Below are positions 25,801-30,684 of a stretch of 30,684 bases of DNA, piece by piece (the first letter of the stretch is position 1; each line of letters opens with the position of its first letter). The translations under genes and the position numbers were made by a program. A model generated the notes under the pieces. The model was given only the letters and a program-made list of their open reading frames with translations. It did no database searches and was not told the DNA's origin. This stretch comes from a virus, in IMG/VR virus record IMGVR_UViG_3300020478_000041, positions 1 through 30,684 of that record; one strand, 5' to 3'.

Positions 25801-27129
25801 CATCGAGCCCGAAGTCGGTACCAGATTCATTAAAGATGCCGAAAGTGTTGTCAGTTCTCCAACCGACCCAGTATAGGACCCTGTGAGAGTGGTACCATTA
25901 AAAGTAAGATTAGAAGATCCGGCAAAAGAGCCTGCGCTGTTAAACTGTATCTGCGTGGTGGCGCCGGCAGGCGAAGTTGTGATGCCGCTTAAATTTGATC
26001 CATCGCCGTAAAATGCAGAAGCCGATATATTCACCGATGCCGACACAGATCCGCTTACTGAAACCTGATGATCTGGGGCTGACGTACCTCCGATGGCTAA
26101 GCTGCTCGTTACATATGCTTGACTCCCATTAATGGTGGTGAAGATGCCATCGCCACCAACACTGGCTGCCGAGGAGGTGACAATAAAATTGTTGTTGGCA
26201 TCAAGGGCTAGGTAGCTTGCGGGGCCACCCATGGAGCCCGAAGTTGGAACTAGGTTAAAAGCAGACGCCGACAAGATACCGGTTTGAACGCCCACAGAGG
26301 ATGAAACAGTGCCCGAAACATTCAGGGCGCTGCTTCCTGTTAAAAACACCACATTAGCACTGCCACTAAAACTACCGGCACCAACTTGAAACTGCAGCGA
26401 GCCAGTTGGGCCCACAGCATTTTGCCCCGAAGCAGCGATTGTCAGGCTGCCACCAGCACCCCCATCGGTTAGGGTGATTCCCGTCCCGGCAGCGAGCTTT
26501 CGTTCATTAGGAAGCTGTGTATCGTTGGTAACAGTTATATAGGTCGCTGCCAGAGGCGGGTAAGGAGCAGCACGGGGAGCGGGGGCCGTGCCCTCTCCCG
26601 CCACAGTGGCGCGCTCCGTTGGTCGAGTAAGCGCAGGGGTCACCCTAAAGGCACCCTCTCTGGCACGAACGCACTCGGCACTTATCTGAAACTTATGTTC
26701 TACCTGGCCAAAATAGAAACGCGTATCATTATAGGTTCGAACAATCTCATAAAACAAATCGCCGTACTGCACAAAATCGCCGACACGGACATACAAGTCC
26801 TGATCTTCTACTAGGCGCCGACGATTAAAATTAACTGTGAGTTTTGTTTGGTACTCATAACCATAACGATCGTTATTTTGTTCGTTTTCAACTTCAACAA
26901 ATGCATATACGCGAATAGGGGGCAGAGAAACCTTTTCAACTGCCTCACCATATGTATCGTTAAAATTAGAATCTTTTATGCTTATGGGATAATAAGCAAT
27001 AGGTTGCCCAATTACTCGTTCTGCAAGCTCATCATTGATTTGCTTAACAAGGTTGCGCTCTTTCTCTCCAAAGAACATTGGAGCCGGTGGCGCTGCGGGT
27101 CTTTCCCACTTATTTTTTGGGTTTGCCAT
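22870..27129 (-). CDS. Giant neck-anchored fibre candidate: gp14-like domain fused to a repetitive fibre
   Basis: This 1419-residue protein opens with about 165 residues that are roughly three quarters identical, without gaps, to the whole small neck-like protein encoded 14 nt upstream (both begin MANPKNKW and share VRVGDF-QYGDLFYEIV and NDTRFYFGQVEHKFQ). A Pro/Ala linker follows (about 165-195), then shaft sequence (ITVTNDTQLPNERKLAAGTG) and multiple repeats to about residue 830: two 142-residue units containing FYGDGSNLSGI and AIGGTSAPDH, and two 79-residue units containing STLTVSGAIS and MELMGGDF. From about 850 a large non-repetitive C-terminal region begins (VDRFNEILKALSPGPAPNLD) and ends ISALSISWGSS. 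The N-domain should dock where the small protein docks, and the rest should project. GGAG lies about 12 nt before the ATG. Confidence 0.8.
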   Translation of the reverse strand: MANPKNKWERPAAPPAPMFFGEKERNLVKQINDELAERVIGQPIAYYPISIKDSNFNDTYGEAVEKVSLPPIRVYAFVEVENEQNNDRYGYEYQTKLTVNFNRRRLVEDQDLYVRVGDFVQYGDLFYEIVRTYNDTRFYFGQVEHKFQISAECVRAREGAFRVTPALTRPTERATVAGEGTAPAPRAAPYPPLAATYITVTNDTQLPNERKLAAGTGITLTDGGAGGSLTIAASGQNAVGPTGSLQFQVGAGSFSGSANVVFLTGSSALNVSGTVSSSVGVQTGILSASAFNLVPTSGSMGGPASYLALDANNNFIVTSSAASVGGDGIFTTINGSQAYVTSSLAIGGTSAPDHQVSVSGSVSASVNISASAFYGDGSNLSGITTSPAGATTQIQFNSAGSFAGSSNLTFNGTTLTGSYTGSVGELTTLSASLMNLVPTSGSMGGPGSYLALDANNNFIVTSSTGGGVGGIFTTINGSQAYVTSSLAIGGTSAPDHEVSVSGSMSASVNISASAFYGDGSNLSGITTSAAGATTQLQYNSAGAFAGSANLTFNGTTLTGSYTGSLAEVSTLSASAVNLSVASGTLAGPGSYLSLDVNNNVVLSPGDGATTSPGGANTQIQFNNAGAFGGSSNLTFDGSNFAVVGTVSGSSTLQVVGAATLGSTLTVSGAISGASSVDASSAAFDSMELMGGDFATNRILYMSSNDVTSNAGLTFDGSNFGVVGTMSGSSTLEVVGAAILGSTLTVSGAISSSAAVDGDTAAFNSMELLGSDFSNNQILYMNSNDVISNAGLAFDGSVFNVTGRITASSTVSASSYHGGGDALTGLTIGAAEDSSYADGLFTDFAVTTPVGTAVDRFNEILKALSPGPAPNLDDIDCNDSGASAELSFGSSQSISGYTNVGTDAGFSAVDINGTYSTSTSSNNLRRGTFNGSTVINGDLNEDVSADGVNYPANSFGDADLGNLVLEVNGSTLHTASMTDPAVGTGVPGSGTGTQLNGNGSGFYDLSQTGSAEFTDGTELDLFQHRTGKYKVVAADQREGWNYLRVVHTSSTFDRTTNFVAWVNDSNSNALAASNSALDTLSMSGDTRISGVKYHTAGTAQYRTDVSNAYRNVYTSTNISYTVTNGSIPSQAMPSISVGSEDETKILQLTGSLTIDTTSILDSSIAAGVNVAHPLKSNLSNGGSQSISGILAYNRANTSTTTSETFRREDYRVISGSLSSYAAQTDVTSSSNAWNSTSSLLTNDGLLYYNQRLYSPIDSDIPNSGDFSAVSNGPSSNVDYSGISGVRTLFRYFTNTGAASQTNFELTFTGDSSTRIVPATTALSSTNIHVFVKLPTTSTGKATGWLDLGSATASDPAQLGDFDGAYVGTPPAGGLEINSDTHEGTFVTQTVEQNENIVIKIVADAAWTGYISALSISWGSS
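24746..25210 (-). repeat. Diverged tandem repeat, period 237 bp, in the giant fibre gene
   Basis: Two in-frame copies begin near 24746 and 24983 and encode 79-residue units with matching features (NAGL-FDGS-F, S-STL-VVGAA-LGSTLTVSGA, FNSMEL or FDSMEL, ILYM-SNDV). They are clearly homologous but substantially diverged at the DNA level. Confidence 0.85.
25574..26255 (-). repeat. Diverged tandem repeat, period 426 bp, in the giant fibre gene
   Basis: The copies start near 25574 and 26000 and encode 142-residue units with FYGDGSNLSGITTS, VSVSGS, AIGGTSAPDH, FTTINGSQAYVTSS and SYLALDANNNFIVTSS. Single-base differences are scattered mostly at third codon positions, so purifying selection acts on the repeat protein. 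Confidence 0.9.
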
Positions 27130-27143
27130 TCATTCGATCTCCG

Positions 27144-27659
27144 TCATTCATCCCGAGTAAGCTGACGCTTAACTCGAAATGATCCTTGGCGTGCACGAAT
27201 GCATTCAGCACTCACCTGAAACTTGTGTTCCACTTGACCAAAATAGAACCTAGTATCATTATAGGTTTTAACTATTTCGTAAAAAAGATCACCATATTGA
27301 ATAAAGTCCCCCACGCGTACATAAAGGTCTTGATCATCAACAAGCCTTTTGCGATTAAAATTTACTGTGAGCTTTGATTGATACTCATAGCCATATCGCT
27401 CATTAGTTTGTTCACTGTCGACAATGACATATGCAAAAACGCGAATCGGTGGTAATGTAACCTTATCAATGGCCTCACCATATGTGGTGTTGAATTGTGT
27501 GTCTTTGACACTGATCGAATAATATGCAACAGGCTGTCCCACCACCCTCTCGGATAGTTCATCATTAACTTGTTTTACCAAGTCGCGCTCTTTTTTACCA
27601 AAGAAAAGAGGAGGCGGAGGTGCATCTGGCTGGTCCCATTTATTTTTTGGATTTGCCAC
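27144..27659 (-). CDS. Neck protein, gp14-like head-completion protein
   Basis: This 171-residue protein has no repeats or membrane segments. The C-terminal half reads VRVGDFIQYGDLFYEIVKTY, then TRFYFGQVEHKFQVSAEC. This parallels the conserved part of T4 gp14 as I recall it (GDLIYFP, LFEI, DPFYQLG), the neck protein that completes the head with gp13. The N-terminal half (ERDLVKQVNDELSERVVGQP, AYYSISVKD) also matches the gp14 layout in order. T4 gp14 is 256 residues, so this is a short version. The start is a GTG at 27659 with GGAGG about 9 nt upstream. The next gene, 14 nt downstream, begins with a paralogous copy of this entire protein. The gp14 assignment is by pattern, not by a search. Confidence 0.55.
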   Translation of the reverse strand: MANPKNKWDQPDAPPPPLFFGKKERDLVKQVNDELSERVVGQPVAYYSISVKDTQFNTTYGEAIDKVTLPPIRVFAYVIVDSEQTNERYGYEYQSKLTVNFNRKRLVDDQDLYVRVGDFIQYGDLFYEIVKTYNDTRFYFGQVEHKFQVSAECIRARQGSFRVKRQLTRDE

Positions 27660-27697
27660 TCACGTACCCTCCGATAAAAGGATTTAGTATATCCTCC

Positions 27698-28096
27698 TTA
27701 GCCTACCACTGCGTGTATAGACCCTGACCAATTAGATCCGGATGGTGATAAAGACGGATTATTAATGTAAGTCATGTCAATACCGGTCAGCCCCGCCATC
27801 ACATCGACCAAGGTGCCGCCAGAAAGATATAGCTCGGTTACTTTAACCTTATAAATCTGACTTTCATCGGCGTCAAGAAGGATATAGTTATTCCCAACTA
27901 CACCATTGGACGAAAAGCCAACCCTACAGTCAGCGGTACTGCCTATGTTGCTCACTATAACCCACTGAGTCACAGAGGGAAAACTTATTTTTATCGGTCC
28001 ATGAACCGCGTTGATACCGCCGCTGACAAAAGGAATGCCAGACGATTGATACGCCGCCACACTTCCTAGTCCTGGTTTATAATTATAAGTCGCCAT
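27698..28096 (-). CDS. Small virion structural protein (beta-rich), function unknown
   Basis: This 132-residue protein begins MATYNYKPGLGSVAAYQSSG, followed by PFVSGGI, ISFPSVTQWVIVSNIG and VKVTELYLSG. The pattern of a GLGxxxxYQxSGxPF start, a FPxVT strand and a later LYLS strand recalls small proteins annotated as structural in T4-like marine phages, probably a beta-sandwich decoration or neck component. It has no signal peptide or transmembrane segment. GGAGA lies about 9 nt before the ATG at 28096 and a CTATTTA motif lies 18 nt upstream, so it may head the transcript that includes the neck protein and the fibres. No exact function can be assigned. Confidence 0.6.
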   Translation of the reverse strand: MATYNYKPGLGSVAAYQSSGIPFVSGGINAVHGPIKISFPSVTQWVIVSNIGSTADCRVGFSSNGVVGNNYILLDADESQIYKVKVTELYLSGGTLVDVMAGLTGIDMTYINNPSLSPSGSNWSGSIHAVVG

Positions 28097-28114
28097 AGTT
28101 TTATCTCCGTCTAA

Positions 28115-28121
28115 TAAATAG
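28115..28121 (-). promoter_or_regulatory. CTATTTA motif, candidate late promoter of the neck/fibre block
   Basis: The coding strand reads TGTGCTATTTATTAG, 18 nt before the ATG at 28096, in the 41-nt gap after the bS21 gene. Confidence 0.5.
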
Positions 28122-28137
28122 CACAGTATAAACTGTT

Positions 28138-28359
28138 TTATCTAAACAATTTGTTATCCTTTTTTCTTTGAAGCTTTTGCGCTTCGCGTTTTGCTTTCTC
28201 TCTTTTCATTTTCCTGCGCACCGAGGGCTTAATAAAATGATCCGTGCGCGCTCTATAAGTTTCAATAACTTTAGCTTTTTTGCACTTTTTAATGAATCGC
28301 CTTATCAGTCTTTCTGACGTTTCGCCTCGTCGCAAATCTACTCTGATGTTTGTGGCCAC
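28138..28359 (-). CDS. rpsU: Ribosomal protein bS21 homologue
   Basis: This 73-residue, strongly basic protein matches bacterial bS21 along its length: a short beta start (TNIRVDLRRGETSERLIRRF), the IKKCKKAKVI helix, a hinge YRARTDHFIKPSVRRK, and a Lys/Arg-rich helical tail (MKREKAKREAQKLQRKKDNK) ending LFR. Bacterial bS21 is about 70 residues and sits on the 30S platform near the anti-Shine-Dalgarno sequence, where it affects initiation. Phage-encoded bS21 is known from cultured and uncultured viruses. The start is a GTG at 28359 with AGGTG about 5 nt upstream and a 7-nt gap from the preceding stop; no ATG alternative exists nearby. Its place inside a structural operon suggests late expression, when it could replace the host protein on ribosomes. 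Confidence 0.9.
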   Translation of the reverse strand: MATNIRVDLRRGETSERLIRRFIKKCKKAKVIETYRARTDHFIKPSVRRKMKREKAKREAQKLQRKKDNKLFR

Positions 28360-28366
28360 ACTGCAC

Positions 28367-28810
28367 CTACTTTCCTTCTTTTACGTCGCTCATGTGAGCA
28401 TTCCAGTTTCTACCAACTGACCCAAATAGCTTGCCTATATCAACGCCCGGATCAGTGGGTGCTTGACCCGCAAGGGGAGCTGCCATTTGTTGTGGTGATG
28501 TTTCGGATGCCGCGGGCATCGTTCCCTCAAAAAGGTCGACACCATTATAGGCGCTGGTTCCGATTGCTGACATAAGCTTGTTTTTGTGCTCTTGTAATTT
28601 CGTTTTTTGTTGGTTGTTAAACGCATTCTCAGTCATACGCGTGGCCACTGGGTCCGTCGCGACCGGGGCGGCGGTTTCGGTAACCGGATCAGCTATTCCA
28701 CGCGCCACCTCTCTAACTATCCCCGACAAAACCCCATCTTCAAGAATGGCCTCTTTGACACACTCTTTTATAAGGGGCTTCAGGATATTCTTTAGTTCTG
28801 CTTTTTTCAT
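28367..28810 (-). CDS. Small helical protein, possible prohead core component
   Basis: This 147-residue protein starts with an amphipathic helix (KKAELKNILKPLIKECVKEA, then ILEDGVLSGIVREVARG). A Pro/Ala/Thr-rich low-complexity part follows, then a Lys/Asn/Gln helix, NGVDLFEGTMPAA and a second Pro/Ala-rich part. Several I/L-x-E tripeptides occur (ILE, LQE, LFE), the motif cut by gp21-type proteases. It is encoded 12 nt after gp21, where T4-like phages often place small core proteins. I recall similar short genes with this helix and a GVDLFEGT-type segment beside gp21 in marine T4-like phages, but no function is known to me. GAGG lies 7 nt before the ATG at 28810. Confidence 0.65.
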   Translation of the reverse strand: MKKAELKNILKPLIKECVKEAILEDGVLSGIVREVARGIADPVTETAAPVATDPVATRMTENAFNNQQKTKLQEHKNKLMSAIGTSAYNGVDLFEGTMPAASETSPQQMAAPLAGQAPTDPGVDIGKLFGSVGRNWNAHMSDVKEGK

Positions 28811-28822
28811 TTAAACCTCGTA

Positions 28823-29419
28823 TTATTCTAAAATACTATCGATCAAAGATATGATTCGATTATTTTTAAGTACTTCCTTATCTCTCAGCTTGCCTTCCTG
28901 CAGGGCCATAAATGCATTTGGCGTCGAAGGTTCTGACACAATGTCAAAACAAATTAACTGAAAATCATCTTCAACGATTGTCTTACCCATTTGCTCACGA
29001 ACCGACCCCATTCCTCGCGACGAGATGCCAGTCTTAACTCCACACTCCACCAAAGATCGTAGAATCTGTCCCGAAGGGGTATTAAGAACCTTAATCTTTC
29101 CCATCACTGCGGGGCCTTCCATCCATACCTCGGTAACCATATGTGACACATTGGCAAGATTGATAATCGAAGAGTCCGGGTGGTCTAGTTCTCCCAAAGC
29201 ACGGTTGTCTTCAACCATTGCTGCGTACTTCGTAACTTCGCGTTCCATAATAGCATGCGGATAGATACGACCATTGCCGTTCTGAACGTCCGACTCTTGT
29301 AACTTGCCCGTAAGCATCATGCCGCCCTCTTTTACAAATTTCTTTTCGGCTTCCGTCAGCAGGTCCTGACAGACACCACCTTCGCATAGTTCATAAAATT
29401 CTCGTAGTAGCTGTGCCAT
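28823..29419 (-). CDS. gp21: Prohead protease gp21
   Basis: This 198-residue protein is the T4-type maturation protease that trims the prohead scaffold and capsid proteins. The start shows MLTGKLQESDVQNGNGRIYP, and the catalytic regions ALGELDHPDSSIINLANVSH (His80) and VKTGISSRGMGSV (Ser133/Ser134) are intact, matching the GELDHP and GISSRG motifs of T4 gp21. The later segment FQLICFDIVSEPSTPNAF is also typical. T4 gp21 is 212 residues, so this is a full-length enzyme. The ATG at 29419 is 3 nt after the previous stop, with GAGGAA in the end of that gene, so translation is coupled. Predicted substrates in this window are gp22, gp23 and perhaps the neighbouring 147-residue protein. Confidence 0.93.
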   Translation of the reverse strand: MAQLLREFYELCEGGVCQDLLTEAEKKFVKEGGMMLTGKLQESDVQNGNGRIYPHAIMEREVTKYAAMVEDNRALGELDHPDSSIINLANVSHMVTEVWMEGPAVMGKIKVLNTPSGQILRSLVECGVKTGISSRGMGSVREQMGKTIVEDDFQLICFDIVSEPSTPNAFMALQEGKLRDKEVLKNNRIISLIDSILE

Positions 29420-29422
29420 TGT

Positions 29423-30028
29423 TTATTCCTCGAAGCGGCTTACAGGAACCATCTCTGCCAGATCATTTAGCGTGGTCTGTATATTCTCGACCGAATTATT
29501 TATCTTGCGAAGTTCGGTCCAGATATCCACCCCCGCATCGATGTTGCTCGGTATAGCTCGGACAGGCTTTGAGGCACGGGCGAGGCTCTCGTTTATTGCG
29601 TCCACGGATGACTGGATCAATTCTATAGAGTCCGTCATGCCGCGTACCAAGTGTGGAGATGCTGCATCAAGTTTATGATCCAAATACGGAGTATCTAAAT
29701 AGGGTGTGTGCCTCATCGGATGGTCGGGGTGCCCTTTCAGCGGTTTGCCGCGGCGGGCCTCTTCCAACGGGACTTCGTCTTCCGGGTCGGGGCCCATGGC
29801 CTGGTCAATAGCATCGCGTGCGGCAGCCATACCTGCGCCAAAAGCTTCTTCAGGTGAAAGTTGGCTGATGTCGTCAACGTGCACTTCCATACCGGGAGCA
29901 CTAATATCAATTGCTTCGTCCCCTTCTTCGGCGTGAGGGCAGCCCTCCTCCAGCTCTTCGTCGTGATCTACTGTCTCGTGCAAGAAGTACCTGGGGTCTA
30001 TTCTTTTTACATTTTTTCTGCGTGCCAT
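29423..30028 (-). CDS. Acidic protein of unknown function upstream of the protease
   Basis: The preferred start is the ATG at 30028, giving 201 residues: AAGGGA lies about 10 nt upstream and the protein then opens MARRKNVKRIDPRYFLHETV, a compact basic-to-acidic N-terminus. The longer frame from 30073 would begin inside the hairpin at 30054-30073 and is disfavoured. Residues about 20-100 are rich in Glu/Asp with HAEEGDEAIDI and PDPEDEVPLEEARRG. The last 70 residues are helical and coiled-coil-like (TDSIELIQSSVDAINESLAR; LRKINNSVENIQTTLNDLAE). It occupies the place of the small prohead core genes 67/68 in T4, just ahead of gp21, but no sequence similarity to them is evident. A core or assembly role is a guess. 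Confidence 0.7.
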   Translation of the reverse strand: MARRKNVKRIDPRYFLHETVDHDEELEEGCPHAEEGDEAIDISAPGMEVHVDDISQLSPEEAFGAGMAAARDAIDQAMGPDPEDEVPLEEARRGKPLKGHPDHPMRHTPYLDTPYLDHKLDAASPHLVRGMTDSIELIQSSVDAINESLARASKPVRAIPSNIDAGVDIWTELRKINNSVENIQTTLNDLAEMVPVSRFEE

Positions 30029-30053
30029 TGTTTTAATTCCCTTAAAGTTTAAC

Positions 30054-30073
30054 GTGGGGCCTTTCGGCCCCAC
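30054..30073 (-). terminator. Perfect GC-rich hairpin with GAAA loop, terminator or stabilising stem
   Basis: The minus strand reads GTGGGGCC-GAAA-GGCCCCAC, an 8-bp perfect stem with a GNRA tetraloop, then GTTAAACTTT. It lies 25 nt after the membrane-protein stop and 25 nt before the ATG at 30028. The U-run is poor, so an mRNA-stabilising or processing role is as likely as termination. Confidence 0.6.
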
Positions 30074-30098
30074 CTAAAGTATGCTACCTGAGCAGCAC

Positions 30099-30446
30099 CT
30101 ACGAACTGGTTGGATCATCCATTTTGTCATGATTCTCACCTCCTTTATGGACCACTCGGATCCCGTAATCCTCTACCAACATACTCAAAAAGTATGAGGT
30201 TCCAGCACTAATGCAACCGCACATAAACGCCGTCATGGGCTGATTGCTAAAACTAAATAGTTCTGTATAGGGACTTATGCCCCACAGAAACACGCCAACC
30301 CAAAATCCCATGCACAAATGGCAGTGGAATAAACGGCCAAAGCCGCCCATTGATTTACAGGGTGGCCGGATCTTATTAAAAATGTGTCCGTGTATAATAA
30401 TAAATGTCATGCCGTATGCGGCAAGTATAAAATGTAGTAATTCCAT
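30099..30446 (-). CDS. Small Cys-rich membrane protein (DUF1360-like pattern)
   Basis: This 115-residue protein has three hydrophobic segments at about residues 3-20, 44-58 and 71-90, with a hydrophilic C-terminus. Between the first two lie CKSMGGFGRLFHCHLCMGFW and GV, with Cys at 30, 42 and 45; two more cysteines (76, 78) are in the third segment. The C-x-x-C-x-GFW-G pattern at the membrane boundary resembles the small bacterial membrane proteins grouped as DUF1360, of unknown function. AAGGA precedes the ATG at 30446 and the upstream stop is 13 nt away, so it belongs to the same transcript as the head genes. A membrane protein in a late head operon could act at the host envelope, but nothing here shows how. 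Confidence 0.7.
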   Translation of the reverse strand: MELLHFILAAYGMTFIIIHGHIFNKIRPPCKSMGGFGRLFHCHLCMGFWVGVFLWGISPYTELFSFSNQPMTAFMCGCISAGTSYFLSMLVEDYGIRVVHKGGENHDKMDDPTSS

Positions 30447-30459
30447 TAATCCTTCTTTC

Positions 30460-30684
30460 TTATTTAAAGTAACCGGTGCTTCCGAGGATCATGTGGTAAT
30501 TTAGATCGACTGCGGTTGGGCTCGCAGGCTCCAAGTTTTTTGGCACCTCGGCATCTGCGGGATAAGCTGTTACGTACCCGGTATCGGGAAAAACAAAAAA
30601 TACATAATCTGTTTTCCAAGATTTGGAAGAATCCGTGCCTTCTTTTTTATCCTTTTTTTGAATCCTAGACCCAAGGATGCCCCA
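30460..30684 (-). CDS. 3' end of an unidentified gene, cut by the window edge
   Basis: An open frame enters from the right edge and ends at a TAA at 30460-30462, giving the last 74 residues. They begin WGILGSRIQKKDKKEGTDSS, with a charged, low-complexity start, and continue KTDYVFFVFPDTGYVTAYPA and LNYHMILGSTGYFK. No family is recognised. The even codon structure, clean stop and 13-nt distance to the next start support a real gene. In T4-like phages the portal or small core genes precede gp21, so this could be a head gene, but the C-terminus does not resemble a portal end I know. Confidence 0.65.
   Translation of the reverse strand, partial: WGILGSRIQKKDKKEGTDSSKSWKTDYVFFVFPDTGYVTAYPADAEVPKNLEPASPTAVDLNYHMILGSTGYFK

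Noticed and set aside
30029-30073. Start at 30073 for the acidic protein upstream of gp21
   Set aside because: The start would sit inside the GC hairpin. The ATG at 30028 has a suitable ribosome site and gives a coherent N-terminus.

Overview
The window looks like a piece of the late (virion structure) region of a T4-like contractile-tailed phage (Caudoviricetes, myovirus morphology), similar in style to the T4-like viruses of marine and freshwater plankton. The evidence is a syntenic set of recognisable T4-type proteins: prohead protease gp21, scaffold gp22, major capsid gp23, neck proteins, tail terminator gp15, sheath gp18, tube gp19, a gp26-type chaperone/hub protein, tape measure, and a LysM baseplate protein. 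No host marker, tRNA, integrase or mobile element is visible, so the host cannot be named. Strong AGGAGG-type ribosome sites point to a host that uses Shine-Dalgarno initiation.

Every gene I accept lies on the minus strand, so transcription runs from right to left. Coding density is very high: intergenic DNA totals only about 1 kb and no gap exceeds 155 nt.

In the direction of transcription the layout is as follows. (1) 30684-28367: head-assembly entry block, with the end of an unidentified gene, a small Cys-rich membrane protein, an acidic protein, gp21 protease and a small core-like protein. (2) 28359-28138: a phage-encoded ribosomal protein bS21. (3) 28096-15823: an accessory structural block with a small virion protein, a gp14-like neck protein, a second copy of that neck domain fused to a 1419-residue repetitive fibre, and four more fibre/adhesin-like proteins. 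(4) 15724-12815: gp22 scaffold and gp23 capsid. (5) 12722-6871: gp13-like neck protein, gp15, gp18, gp19. (6) 6844-2100: tail-assembly chaperone with a probable programmed frameshift at a T7 run, a small unknown protein, and the tape measure. (7) 2046-1: tail-tube-initiator/baseplate protein, LysM baseplate protein, and an acidic protein cut by the window edge.

The main points worth a second look are: a tandem duplication of a neck protein in which one copy became the N-terminal anchor of a giant fibre; a +1/-2 frameshift in the tail chaperone; a heptamer, CTATTTA on the coding strand, found nine times in about 1 kb of intergenic DNA, always ahead of a gene and in four cases just behind a terminator-like hairpin (candidate late promoter or RNA processing signal); and a late-operon bS21.
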